Of a stretch of 40,824 nucleotides of DNA, positions 27,365 through 34,439 are shown piece after piece. The notes beneath the pieces were generated by a model. It worked only from the letters and a program-made list of their open reading frames with translations, was not told the origin of the DNA and searched no databases. The number at the start of each line of letters is the position of its first letter. Position 1 is the first letter of the stretch. The translations under genes were made by a program, and so were the position numbers. Source of the DNA: Campylobacteraceae bacterium (GTDB lineage Bacteria; Campylobacterota; Campylobacteria; Campylobacterales; Sulfurovaceae); contig JALWNT010000083.1 of the NCBI GenBank assembly GCA_027080995.1, positions 1 to 40,824 on the forward strand. Direction: 5' to 3'.

Positions 27365-29353
27365 TTACAGTTTTTTTATTTTCGCGATCTCATCCCGCAG
27401 TCGCGCCGCCTCTTCGAACTCCAGCTTTTTCGCCGCGGCGAGCATCTTCGCCTTGAGTTCTTTGACGAGGCGCTGGCGTTCGGCTTTGGGCATCTTCTCC
27501 ATTTTGGCATGGCGGTTGTAGAGTTCGCCGGGTTCGGAGACCTTGAGATCGGTGTCGAGCTCCCGAACGGTGGTCGTAGGGGTGATGCCGTGACGTTCAT
27601 TGTGCTCCATCTGCTTGGCACGCCGCGCCTGGGTGACGGCGATGCAGCGTTCCATCGAAGGGGTCACCTTCTTGGCGTACATCAGCACTTTGCCGTGTAC
27701 GTTGCGCGCGGCGCGCCCGGCGGTCTGGATCAAGGCGGTTTCGCTCCGCAAAAAGCCCTCTTTGTCGGCATCGAGGATCGCCACGAGGCTCACTTCGGGC
27801 AAATCCAACCCTTCACGCAGCAGGTTGATCCCCACCAGCACATCGAATTCCCCGAGCCTCAGGCTGCGGATGATCTGGTTGCGCTCGATGGCGTCGAGGT
27901 CGGAGTGCATATATTTGACCCGCAGGCCCAGGTCGTTGTAGTAAGTCGTCAGCTCCTCGGCCATCTTCTTGGTCAGCACCGTCACCAGAACCCTCTCGCC
28001 CCGCTCGACAACCTCCTTGATCCGGTCGTGGAGGTCGGCCACCTGATTCTCGCTGTCGCGGACTTCGATCTCGGGGTCGAGCAGCCCCGTGGGGCGGACC
28101 ACCTGTTCGGCGACAACGGCGGAGTGCTCCATCTCCCACTCTCCGGGCGTTGCGGAGACGAAGAGGTAGTGGGGGGCCTTGTCGATATACTCTTCGAATT
28201 TCAGCGGCCGGTTGTCCAGGGCACTCGGCAGCCTGAAACCGTACTCCACCAGCACCTCCTTGCGGCTGCGGTCTCCGGCGTACATCCCCCGAAACTGCGG
28301 CAGGCTGACGTGGGATTCGTCCACCATCACGAGATAATCTTCGTGCATCGCCTCAAAATAGTCCAGAAGCGAATAGGGAGTCTCTCCCGGCTTTTTGCCG
28401 GTCAAATGGCGGGAGTAGTTTTCGATCCCCTTGCAGATGCCGGTCGTCTCCATCATCTCCAAGTCGAACTCGGTGCGCTGCTTGAGACGGGCGTACTCCA
28501 CCATCTTCTCCTGGGATTCGAACCACTTCAGCCGCTCGGCCAACTCCTCTTCGATGCTTTTGATCGCCCGGGCCATCTTCTCTTTGCCGACGATGAACTG
28601 ATTGGCACTGTAGAGGGTGAACTCTTTGAGCTCGGCCACCTTCTCCCCCGTCAGAGCGTCGAAACTGACGATCGCCTCCACCTCGTCACCGAAAAATTCG
28701 ATCCGGTAGGCCAACTCTTCGCTGTAGGCGGGGTAGATGTCGATCACCTCCCCGTTGACACGGAAATCCCCCCGGTCGAAGAAATCGTCATTGCGTTTGT
28801 AGCCCATTTCGACGAATTTGAGCAGGAGTTCGCGCTGATTGTACTCTTCGCCCACCACCAGCTTCTGGACGATGCTGCGGTACTCCTCGGGGCTCCCCAG
28901 GCCGTAGTTGGCGCTGACGGAGGCGATGACGATCACATCGTCGTGGCTGAGCAGCGACGCCGTGGCGCTCAGGCGCAGGCGCTCCAACTCCGCGTTGATC
29001 GAGCTGTCCTTTTCGATGAAGAGATCCTGGCGGGGGATGTAGGCTTCGGGCTGATAATAGTCGTAATAACTGATGAAATATTCGACATGGTTGTTCGGAA
29101 AAAAACTCTTGAATTCACTGTAGAGCTGCGCCGCGAGGGTTTTGTTGTGCGTCATGATCAGCGTGGGACGCTGGGTCTTTTCGATGATCCGGGCCATCGT
29201 ATGGGTCTTGCCGGACCCGGTGACACCCAGGAGGGTCTGATATCGGTTGCCCGCCAGGATCGAGGCGCTCAGTTTTTCGATCGCTTCGGGCTGGTCTCCT
29301 GCAGGCGCATAAGGTGCATTGACTTTGAACACTCTCTTCCTTTGGGGGGTCAT
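27365..29353 (-). CDS. uvrB: Excinuclease ABC subunit B
   Basis: UvrB is the damage-verifying helicase-like subunit of nucleotide excision repair. The chosen ATG at 29353 ([25 protein letters not shown]) gives 662 aa. ATGs at 29380 and 29386 would add 9 or 11 residues, and the Shine-Dalgarno does not decide. Walker A is [10 protein letters not shown]. The beta-hairpin region is [12 protein letters not shown], the DEAD-type box is [10 protein letters not shown], and the helicase motif VI is [18 protein letters not shown]. The C-terminal UvrC-binding domain ends [19 protein letters not shown]. It is followed by ppk on the same strand. Confidence 0.97.
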   Translation of the reverse strand: MTPQRKRVFKVNAPYAPAGDQPEAIEKLSASILAGNRYQTLLGVTGSGKTHTMARIIEKTQRPTLIMTHNKTLAAQLYSEFKSFFPNNHVEYFISYYDYYQPEAYIPRQDLFIEKDSSINAELERLRLSATASLLSHDDVIVIASVSANYGLGSPEEYRSIVQKLVVGEEYNQRELLLKFVEMGYKRNDDFFDRGDFRVNGEVIDIYPAYSEELAYRIEFFGDEVEAIVSFDALTGEKVAELKEFTLYSANQFIVGKEKMARAIKSIEEELAERLKWFESQEKMVEYARLKQRTEFDLEMMETTGICKGIENYSRHLTGKKPGETPYSLLDYFEAMHEDYLVMVDESHVSLPQFRGMYAGDRSRKEVLVEYGFRLPSALDNRPLKFEEYIDKAPHYLFVSATPGEWEMEHSAVVAEQVVRPTGLLDPEIEVRDSENQVADLHDRIKEVVERGERVLVTVLTKKMAEELTTYYNDLGLRVKYMHSDLDAIERNQIIRSLRLGEFDVLVGINLLREGLDLPEVSLVAILDADKEGFLRSETALIQTAGRAARNVHGKVLMYAKKVTPSMERCIAVTQARRAKQMEHNERHGITPTTTVRELDTDLKVSEPGELYNRHAKMEKMPKAERQRLVKELKAKMLAAAKKLEFEEAARLRDEIAKIKKL

Positions 29354-29403
29354 TGATCTCGGCAGGCGATTCCTCCCCATCTCCATTCAACCGGCTTTTC
29401 GCT

Positions 29404-29409
29404 ATTATA
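29404..29409 (-). promoter_or_regulatory. uvrB -10 box
   Basis: TATAAT on the minus strand lies 51 nt before the chosen uvrB start, and transcription from about 29397 would include all candidate start codons. Confidence 0.5.
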
Positions 29410-29416
29410 ACAAAGA

Positions 29417-29434
29417 GCGTTGCCTTCGCAACGC
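29417..29434. repeat. Hairpin in the uvrB/zapB-like divergent gap
   Basis: GCGTTGC-CTTC-GCAACGC is a perfect 7-bp stem with a 4-nt loop. Its stem and right flank (GCAACGCATTCC) resemble the hairpin at 34,358-34,372 (GCAACGCTTCC), so the two may be one repeat family. Confidence 0.5.
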
Positions 29435-29484
29435 ATTCCGTCATTATTGACTTTTGAAGATGAAGTTTGAAAGAAGGATTTTCG

Positions 29485-29778
29485 ATGACCGCACTGGACA
29501 AACTGAAAGAGAAAGTAGAGAGTTGGAAGAAGAGGATTGCCGATCTGGAGGCGGAAAACGAAGCGTTGCGTAATGCCAATATGGAGTTGACAAGCGAATT
29601 GCAGCATTGCAAAGAGAAAGATCATCAGGAACTTGAAGCTCTCCGAGACGAAAACGCTTCTCTTCAGACCCAATTGAAAGAGAGAGATGAACTTATTGTC
29701 GCTCTCCGTGCCGATCTCGAGACCAAAGATGCCGAGATCGAAGCGATCATCGCCAAGGTCGAAGCACTTCTCGACTAA
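29485..29778 (+). CDS. ZapB-like coiled-coil protein
   Basis: This 97-aa protein is almost entirely coiled coil with a heptad pattern, from MTALDKLKEKVESWKKRIADLEAENEALR to AEIEAIIAKVEALL. The ATG at 29485 follows AGAAGGATTTTCG. A TTG 18 nt upstream is less likely. Its size, composition and the downstream gene suggest a ZapB-type FtsZ-ring-associated factor. Low-complexity coiled coils cannot be assigned by eye alone, so the name is an inference from context. Transcription diverges from uvrB. The next gene lies 34 nt downstream. Confidence 0.6.
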   Translation: MTALDKLKEKVESWKKRIADLEAENEALRNANMELTSELQHCKEKDHQELEALRDENASLQTQLKERDELIVALRADLETKDAEIEAIIAKVEALLD

Positions 29779-29812
29779 AAAATATTTTCTCTATCACCAA
29801 AAAAGGATTTTC

Positions 29813-30025
29813 ATGAAAGATCTTGTTCTCACCGTCGACGGAACCCGTTTTCGCGTCAAAGGCCTTGACAACGACTTTGCCGCTTACGTCGAACGCAACC
29901 TCGAAGAAGCCGGCATCCATTTCAACCGCGACAATCCCGCCGACAAACTTTTCAACGCCTATCTCCACCTCGCCGCACGCTCCTACGACTACGAGAAAGA
30001 GATCGAACAGATCATCGAAGAGTAA
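29813..30025 (+). CDS. ZapA-like small protein
   Basis: This 70-aa protein begins MKDLVLTVDGTRFRVKGLDNDFAAYVERNLEEAG, two beta strands then a helix. It continues with the helix NPADKLFNAYLHLAARSYDYEKEIEQIIEE. This is the ZapA order (beta-beta-alpha head and a helix with an LxxxAALNIA-type segment), and LFNAYLHLAARSYDYEKEIEQ resembles that segment. It is shorter than E. coli ZapA by about 40 residues because the long C-terminal coil is missing. The start at 29813 has AAAAGGATTTTC. Pairing with a ZapB-like gene supports the idea. An unrelated Campylobacterota-specific protein remains possible. Confidence 0.5.
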   Translation: MKDLVLTVDGTRFRVKGLDNDFAAYVERNLEEAGIHFNRDNPADKLFNAYLHLAARSYDYEKEIEQIIEE

Positions 30026-30056
30026 AAACCCTTTCTCTTCATTTATGAGTCCTTTT

Positions 30057-30073
30057 CCAGATAGCAAATCTGG
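30057..30073 (+). terminator. Hairpin after the zapA-like gene
   Basis: CCAGAT-AGCAA-ATCTGG forms a perfect 6-bp stem 31 nt after the stop. An AT-rich but not T-only tail follows, so terminator function is uncertain. Confidence 0.4.
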
Positions 30074-30127
30074 ATAATACGATTCTAATTAAATTCCCTT
30101 TAAGAAAAGAATCTGTATCATAGGACT

Positions 30128-30153
30128 GTGAGAATTGTCTCACGAGATTTTTT
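30128..30153 (+). terminator. Terminator-like hairpin immediately before the first pilin RBS
   Basis: GTGAGA-ATTG-TCTCAC (30128-30143) is a perfect 6-bp stem followed by TTTTTT at 30148-30153. The AAGGAG of pilin 1 starts 2 nt later. The placement allows premature termination or attenuation of the pilin transcript. A TATCAT box at 30116-30121 just upstream may instead start transcription inside it. Confidence 0.6.
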
Positions 30154-30166
30154 CAAGGAGTTTGTT

Positions 30167-30544
30167 ATGAGACGCGGTTTTACTATGATTGAATTGATCT
30201 TCGTGATCGTGATTATCGGAATTTTGGCGGCGGTGGCCATTCCCAAACTGGCAGCGACCAGAAATGATGCAACCGGTGCAAAAGTGGCCAACAATCTGGC
30301 GACATGTATCGGAGATGCAGGAGGTGCTTATTTGAAAGATGGGAACTTCACTCTTTCTTCTGTTGCCTGTACATCAGGTCTGAAAGCGAACGGTGAAGCT
30401 TGTTATACACTGAGCAAAAATGACGCGAATGGTCAGCTTACCGTTACCGAAGCCGGTACAGGAAAAGCGTGCGCTGAAGCACATCGCATCAGCGAAGAAA
30501 ACAATATGTCAGTTAGTGGTGGATCAAAAGTACATCAGTTCTAA
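30167..30544 (+). CDS. Type IV pilin/pseudopilin-like protein 1
   Basis: This 125-aa prepilin starts MRRG-FTMIELIFVIVIIGILAAVAIPKL. Cleavage by prepilin peptidase would be after Gly4 with Phe as the new N-terminus and Glu at mature position 5. The hydrophobic helix is followed by a small domain with four cysteines (in LATCIGD, SVACTSG, GEACYTL, GKACAEAH), likely two disulfides. It ends with EAHRISEENNMSVSG. The ATG at 30167 follows AAGGAG. It is paralogous to the next gene. Function as a pilus subunit, or in type II secretion or DNA uptake, cannot be separated by sequence. Confidence 0.88.
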   Translation: MRRGFTMIELIFVIVIIGILAAVAIPKLAATRNDATGAKVANNLATCIGDAGGAYLKDGNFTLSSVACTSGLKANGEACYTLSKNDANGQLTVTEAGTGKACAEAHRISEENNMSVSGGSKVHQF

Positions 30545-30969
30545 ACTTCTCTCTTAGAGAGTAGATTTTATACCTATTCCTGTTGAAAAGCAGGAATAGG
30601 GTATTTCATTATTATATGTAGATATTAATAAAAACTTCCTCAATTTACATTTGAACTTATCCATCTAAAAAAACAATATTAACAGAAACTATAGAGGCTA
30701 GAACTTTCTATTCATAATTTCAATTCTCTTAGAAATATGTCATTATTATTGGAAATTATACTTGAGCTTGTTAATTCATAATAGCCATCAGAGATTCAAA
30801 ATACTAAATTGCTATTTCTCCTATCTTCATACAACAATAAGCCAGCTTTATAAAATTGAATCTACAGCTTTACCTAACTAAATATTAAGAATTTATTAAC
30901 ATACTCTAGATCTAAAAGTTTGGAACTGTAATCTATACAAGATTGATTGGGATGAAAGGATAATACAAA
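30545..30969. other. AT-rich intergenic region between pilin genes 1 and 2
   Basis: This 425-bp stretch is far more AT-rich than the core genes. It begins with a CTCTC-TTA-GAGAG hairpin and a strong stem-loop at 30573-30600. The rest (30610-30930) holds no open frame with a ribosome-binding site and no recognisable RNA gene. A TATACA box at 30934-30939 may start the second pilin transcript. I see nothing else in it. Confidence 0.6.
30573..30600 (+). terminator. Stem-loop after pilin 1
   Basis: CCTATTCCTG (30573-30582) and CAGGAATAGG (30591-30600) form a perfect 10-bp stem with the loop TTGAAAAG, followed by GTATTTCATTATTA. It is a good candidate to end the pilin 1 transcript. Confidence 0.65.
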
Positions 30970-31353
30970 ATGGGGCATAAAGCATTTACAGTGATTGAAA
31001 TGATCTTTGTCATAGCAATTATCGGTATTCTTGCAGCAATAGCGATTCCTTTACTCTCAGCAACATCCAATGATGCAAGAGGAGCAAAAATTGCACACGA
31101 CCTTGGGGTTTGTATCAATGATGCAGGATCTCGATACATGATGAAAGGTGATTTTGAAGGAATAACCCAAGCAGGAGTAAATCAGACACCCAGCTGTAGA
31201 CATGCAGATCTTTGTTTTAATTTTATCGAAGTAGACAGCAACGGTTCCCTTACTGTGGTAAGTGATCCTGCAGCTACCGATCCAGTGTGTCAAGAAGCGC
31301 ATAGAATTGCATCACAGAATAGAATGGTGACATCACATACTATAAATTTTTAA
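30970..31353 (+). CDS. Type IV pilin-like protein 2
   Basis: This 127-aa prepilin has the leader MGHKA-FTVIEMIFVIAIIGILAAIAIPLL. The residue before Phe is Ala, not the usual Gly, so processing by prepilin peptidase may be slower. Four cysteines (GVCINDAGS, TPSCRHAD, DLCFNF, DPVCQEAHRIA) match those of pilin 1, and the ends EAHRIxxxNxM are shared, so the two are duplicates. The gene is distinctly AT-rich compared with its neighbours. The start has AAAGGATAAT at a suitable distance. A role in minor-pilin or surface variation is inference. Confidence 0.85.
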   Translation: MGHKAFTVIEMIFVIAIIGILAAIAIPLLSATSNDARGAKIAHDLGVCINDAGSRYMMKGDFEGITQAGVNQTPSCRHADLCFNFIEVDSNGSLTVVSDPAATDPVCQEAHRIASQNRMVTSHTINF

Positions 31354-31491
31354 TAATATTATCTGAAAAATTGAGTGGGCATCATTTCATCATCTATTCT
31401 GACATCAATTCAAGATACACGGTATAATAAACGTTTAAGTATCCAGGTTCTAAGAGAAGTACGAAATGATGATTTTCAAAAGGAGCCAAAG

Positions 31492-31908
31492 ATGATAGAA
31501 AGGCCAATAGGCATGAAAAATAAAAAAATGAGTCGTGGTTTTACAATGATCGAAATGGTTTTTGTCATCGTAGTAATCGGGATTCTTTCGGCAATAGCGA
31601 TTCCGAAGTTTGCCATGACCCGAAATGACGCCATCGTCACCAAAGCAAAAACGACAATCGCGGCTCTGCGTTCAGCCATAGGCATGGAACACCAAAAGCA
31701 GATCCTTCGCGGAGATTTCAACGACATCAATCTCTCTACGGCCATCGGATTATTGGATTACGGCTTGGACAGTGAACGATGGAGTACCGATACGGCCAAC
31801 AATACGCTAACCTTCACCGCTCCCGATGGGAAAACCTGTGTTTTTAAGCTTCAGAACAATCGCTTGACAAAACAAACCTGCGCAGTCGAAGGGTTGAATG
31901 ATCTGTAA
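31492..31908 (+). CDS. Type IV pilin/pseudopilin-like protein 3
   Basis: This 138-aa prepilin has a longer leader, MIERPIGMKNKKMSRG, before FTMIEMVFVIVVIGILSAIAIPKF. The ATG at 31492 has AAGGAG at the right distance. An in-frame extension from 31375 is rejected. The body contains IVTKAKTTIAALRSAIGMEHQKQ and only two cysteines near the C-terminus (GKTCVFKL, KQTCAVEG), so it belongs to a different branch from pilins 1 and 2. This TKAKTTIAALRSAI form is frequent in Campylobacterota next to priA. It ends 50 nt before priA. Confidence 0.88.
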   Translation: MIERPIGMKNKKMSRGFTMIEMVFVIVVIGILSAIAIPKFAMTRNDAIVTKAKTTIAALRSAIGMEHQKQILRGDFNDINLSTAIGLLDYGLDSERWSTDTANNTLTFTAPDGKTCVFKLQNNRLTKQTCAVEGLNDL

Positions 31909-31943
31909 ATTTCGGAAAAAAATCGGGGACAAATCCGAGGAAG

Positions 31944-31952
31944 TGCTATAAT
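31944..31952 (+). promoter_or_regulatory. Extended -10 box abutting the priA start codon
   Basis: TGC-TATAAT ends 6 nt before the priA ATG at 31959, so transcription would start on the A of the start codon. No Shine-Dalgarno lies at a useful distance. Confidence 0.55.
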
Positions 31953-31958
31953 GCGCCG

Positions 31959-33878
31959 ATGATGGATCCGGTCCCTAAACAGTGCGAGAAAAAATACTAT
32001 TTTGACGTTGTAATTCTGCGTTCTGCAGCCCCTTCGCTTACTTACCACTACCATCAAAAGCTTCTCCCTGGACAAACCGTAGAAGTAGAGATTAAAAATC
32101 ACCGTAAAAAAGCCGTCATCCTTCGGCAATGCGAAACAGCCCCATTTGAAACATTACCGATCAAGCAGGTTCTTGACTATCATTACGAGGAGTGGCAACA
32201 AGAAAGCGCCCGGTTTATCGCCGGTTATTATTTCTCTTCTCTTGGAGAATCTTTCGCTCAAATCCTCCCCTATCCCATCGCAACACGAAACAAAGAGATA
32301 AATGTAGAGAGAAGAGAGGTATCAAAAGAGGGGGAGACTCTCAAAACTATGCAAGATATTTCCCTCCCTAACCTGAGCGCATTTCAACAAAAAGCCTACA
32401 GCGCCCTTTGCAAGAGGAAAAACGCTCTACTCTTTGGGGTCACCGGCTCAGGCAAGACCGAACTCTACATCACCCGCATGGCCGAAATGCTCACAAAGGG
32501 TAAAAACTGCATTCTCTTGATGCCGGAGATCGCACTGACGCCGCAGATGGAGCGACGACTCAAACGCTATTTTGGAGAGAGTGTGGCGCTTTGGCACTCT
32601 CGGTTGAGCAAGAAAAAGAAAGAGGAGATCCTCGAAGGAATCCACGGAGGGCGGATCCGCATCGTCGCCGGAGCTCGTTCGGCTCTTTTCGTCCCCCTGA
32701 AGGACCTGGGGCTCATCATCGTCGACGAAGAGCACGACGACAGCTACAAAGCGATGACCCGTCCCCGCTACCATGCCAGAGATCTCGCTCTGTATATCGG
32801 GCGACAAAGAGGAGCCCAAGTCTGGCTGGCCAGCGCGACTCCCTCGGTCTCCAGCTTTGTAAAACATCCTGTCGTTCGTCTCAAAGAGCCCTATATACGG
32901 ACAAAAAAAGAGTACCGCTTTGTCCCCGGGGACACGCTGACACCGACGATTCTCGACGCTCTGGCCGTAAACTACCGTCGGGGAGAGCAGAGCCTGGTTT
33001 TCGTTCCCACCCGGGCCAGTTTCAAATACCTTTGGTGTGAAGCTTGCGGACGCACCCATACCTGTCCCTACTGCTCCGTGGGAATGAGCCTCCATCGCCG
33101 CCGCCGCCATCTGCGCTGCCACCACTGCCACTACACCGAACCGATCCGGGAGAGTTGCCTACACTGCGGACACGCTCCGCTCAAGAGCGACCGCATCGGT
33201 ACCGAAGAGGTCATCGAAGTGATCGAACGTGCGATTCCCGGAATCCGCGTCGAGCAATTCGACAAAGACGCCATCACCACTCCGGGCAAACTGGAAAAGG
33301 CCCTCCGACGCATCGAAAAGGGAGAAAGCGATGTCATCGTCGGTACTCAGATGCTCAGCAAAGGGCACGACTACCCCAACATCACCCTCAGCGTCATCAC
33401 CGGACTCGATTATCTGAGCGGCATGGGGGATTATCGTGCCCGCGAACGTGCCGTCGCACTGCTCCATCAAATCGCGGGACGAAGCGGCCGGAACAAAGAT
33501 GCGCTGATTCTTATCCAAAGCGCTCATCCCGATGCGTACAAACCCTATCTTCATGACTACGAAAACTTTCTGCGGGATGAGAAAGAGTTTCGACACCTGG
33601 GAAGCTATCCGCCTTTCACCCATCTCGCCCGTCTTCTCATCGCGCACAAAGAGGAGGCCAAAGTCGCCGCCAAAACCCGGGAACTCGCAGAAAAGCTCCA
33701 CGTTTTCCCGGATATCGAAATCGTCGGCCACGGCCCCGCTCCTCTCGAACGCATCGCCGGAAAATACCGCTATACGGTTCTGCTGCGCGCCAAAGCCAGA
33801 AAACCTCTGCTTCAGGCATTGCACGCGGTCGCCGAGCGGGGAGTGGAGATCGATATGGACCCGGTCGAATTCTCTTGA
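31959..33878 (+). CDS. priA: Primosomal protein N' (replication restart helicase)
   Basis: PriA reloads the DnaB helicase at stalled forks. The 639-aa protein has an N-terminal DNA-binding part, Walker [10 protein letters not shown], the DEAH-type DEEHD box, and LASATPS. The zinc-binding segment is CEACGRTHTCPYCSVG followed by CRCHHCHY- and CLHCG-type pairs. The helicase C-terminal motif is GTQMLSKGHDYPNITLSVI and IAGRSGR. It is shorter than E. coli PriA (about 730 aa) because the N-terminal domain is reduced, as usual in this phylum. It may be translated from a leaderless mRNA. Its stop codon sits in a 14-bp palindrome next to a heptanucleotide array. Confidence 0.95.
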   Translation: MMDPVPKQCEKKYYFDVVILRSAAPSLTYHYHQKLLPGQTVEVEIKNHRKKAVILRQCETAPFETLPIKQVLDYHYEEWQQESARFIAGYYFSSLGESFAQILPYPIATRNKEINVERREVSKEGETLKTMQDISLPNLSAFQQKAYSALCKRKNALLFGVTGSGKTELYITRMAEMLTKGKNCILLMPEIALTPQMERRLKRYFGESVALWHSRLSKKKKEEILEGIHGGRIRIVAGARSALFVPLKDLGLIIVDEEHDDSYKAMTRPRYHARDLALYIGRQRGAQVWLASATPSVSSFVKHPVVRLKEPYIRTKKEYRFVPGDTLTPTILDALAVNYRRGEQSLVFVPTRASFKYLWCEACGRTHTCPYCSVGMSLHRRRRHLRCHHCHYTEPIRESCLHCGHAPLKSDRIGTEEVIEVIERAIPGIRVEQFDKDAITTPGKLEKALRRIEKGESDVIVGTQMLSKGHDYPNITLSVITGLDYLSGMGDYRARERAVALLHQIAGRSGRNKDALILIQSAHPDAYKPYLHDYENFLRDEKEFRHLGSYPPFTHLARLLIAHKEEAKVAAKTRELAEKLHVFPDIEIVGHGPAPLERIAGKYRYTVLLRAKARKPLLQALHAVAERGVEIDMDPVEFS

Positions 33879-33890
33879 ATTCGACCGGGT
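33859..33890 (+). repeat. 14-bp perfect palindrome over the priA stop codon
   Basis: ACCCGGTCGAATTC (33859-33872) and its exact reverse complement (33877-33890) are separated by TCTT. The left arm is coding sequence for the last priA residues (DPVEFS). The stop TGA is at 33876-33878. There is no T-run afterwards. The right arm is an inverted copy of the gene end, placed directly next to the heptanucleotide array. Confidence 0.9.
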
Positions 33891-33893
33891 GAT

Positions 33894-33921
33894 GAATGGT
33901 TAATGGTGAATGGTGAATGGT
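33894..33921 (+). repeat. Heptanucleotide array (GAATGGT), left border of the S23 cassette
   Basis: Four units read GAATGGT, TAATGGT, GAATGGT, GAATGGT. The same heptamer occurs in opposite orientation on the other side of the S23 gene. Confidence 0.85.
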
Positions 33922-33929
33922 TTTGGTAT

Positions 33930-33946
33930 GCTTTTCTGCGAAAAGC
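33930..33946 (+). repeat. Left inner hairpin of the S23 cassette
   Basis: GCTTTTC-TGC-GAAAAGC is a perfect 7-bp stem with a 3-nt loop, 8 nt inside the left heptanucleotide array and 38 nt before the S23 start codon. Confidence 0.75.
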
Positions 33947-33984
33947 TTCTATCTTAAATTGGAAAAAATTGGATTGCGGGGCAA

Positions 33985-34335
33985 ATGGAGACGAGTATTG
34001 AAGAGTTGAGTTATCGCTTTGCATTGCGTATTGTAAAGCTGAATGAAGCGCTTCAACGTCACCAGCATTATGTTCTGTCAAAACAGTTACTTCGATCCGG
34101 TACTGCGATCGGCCCACTGGCTGCGGAGGCACAATATGCTCAATCAAAGCCTGATTTTATCCACAAACTCCAAATAGCATTGAAAGAAGCCAACGAAACA
34201 AGATATTGGCTGCGCCTATTGCGGGATAGCGGCTATATCGACTCTGATCTTTTCAGCAGTCTATTGTCGGAATTGGAAAGTATCATTCGAATTCTGACAC
34301 GTATCGTCAACACCAGCAAAAAGAATCTGCAATGA
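33985..34335 (+). CDS. Four-helix-bundle protein of the S23/IVP (Avd-like) family
   Basis: This 116-aa protein is a member of the 23S rRNA-intervening-sequence protein family. Its signatures are [55 protein letters not shown] and a final helix. The usual IGANxxEA after RSGTAIG reads IGPLAAEA. The fold is a pentameric helix bundle related to Avd of diversity-generating retroelements. The function is unknown, though nucleic-acid binding is likely from family knowledge. It is an accessory gene set between two core genes (priA and ispG) and framed by mirror-image heptanucleotide arrays and hairpins. Its start has only GGGG upstream. Confidence 0.88.
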   Translation: METSIEELSYRFALRIVKLNEALQRHQHYVLSKQLLRSGTAIGPLAAEAQYAQSKPDFIHKLQIALKEANETRYWLRLLRDSGYIDSDLFSSLLSELESIIRILTRIVNTSKKNLQ

Positions 34336-34357
34336 ACTTACAAATCAAAATAAAAAT

Positions 34358-34372
34358 CGTTGCAAGGCAACG
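34358..34372 (+). repeat. Right inner hairpin of the S23 cassette
   Basis: CGTTGC-AAG-GCAACG is a perfect 6-bp stem with a 3-nt loop, 22 nt after the S23 stop and 8 nt before the right heptanucleotide array. It mirrors the hairpin at 33,930. Confidence 0.75.
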
Positions 34373-34380
34373 CTTCCACA

Positions 34381-34415
34381 ACCATTCACCATTCACCATT
34401 CACCATTCACCATTT
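34381..34415 (+). repeat. Heptanucleotide array (ACCATTC), right border of the S23 cassette
   Basis: Four perfect ACCATTC units are followed by ACCATTT. ACCATTC is the reverse complement of GAATGGT, so the two arrays are inverted repeats around the S23 gene. Confidence 0.9.
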
Positions 34416-34439
34416 TCTTCGGAGCCCCTCCGATGAAAG
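34413..34439 (+). promoter_or_regulatory. Hairpin covering the ispG Shine-Dalgarno and start codon
   Basis: CGGAG-CCC-CTCCG (34420-34432) forms the stem top. It extends outward with T-A, one T-T mismatch, C-G, three T-A pairs and a G-U pair to 34413/34439. The GGAG Shine-Dalgarno (34421-34424) is paired and the ATG at 34433 is within the stem. Confidence 0.65.

Noticed and set aside
27509-29356. 615-codon open frame on the plus strand
   Set aside because: It lies wholly antisense to uvrB, has no ribosome-binding site and reads as His/Gly/Asp-rich low-grade sequence. It is a shadow caused by GC-rich codon use.
34381-34415. CRISPR-like array
   Set aside because: The units are 7 nt with no spacers, so this is a simple tandem repeat and not CRISPR.
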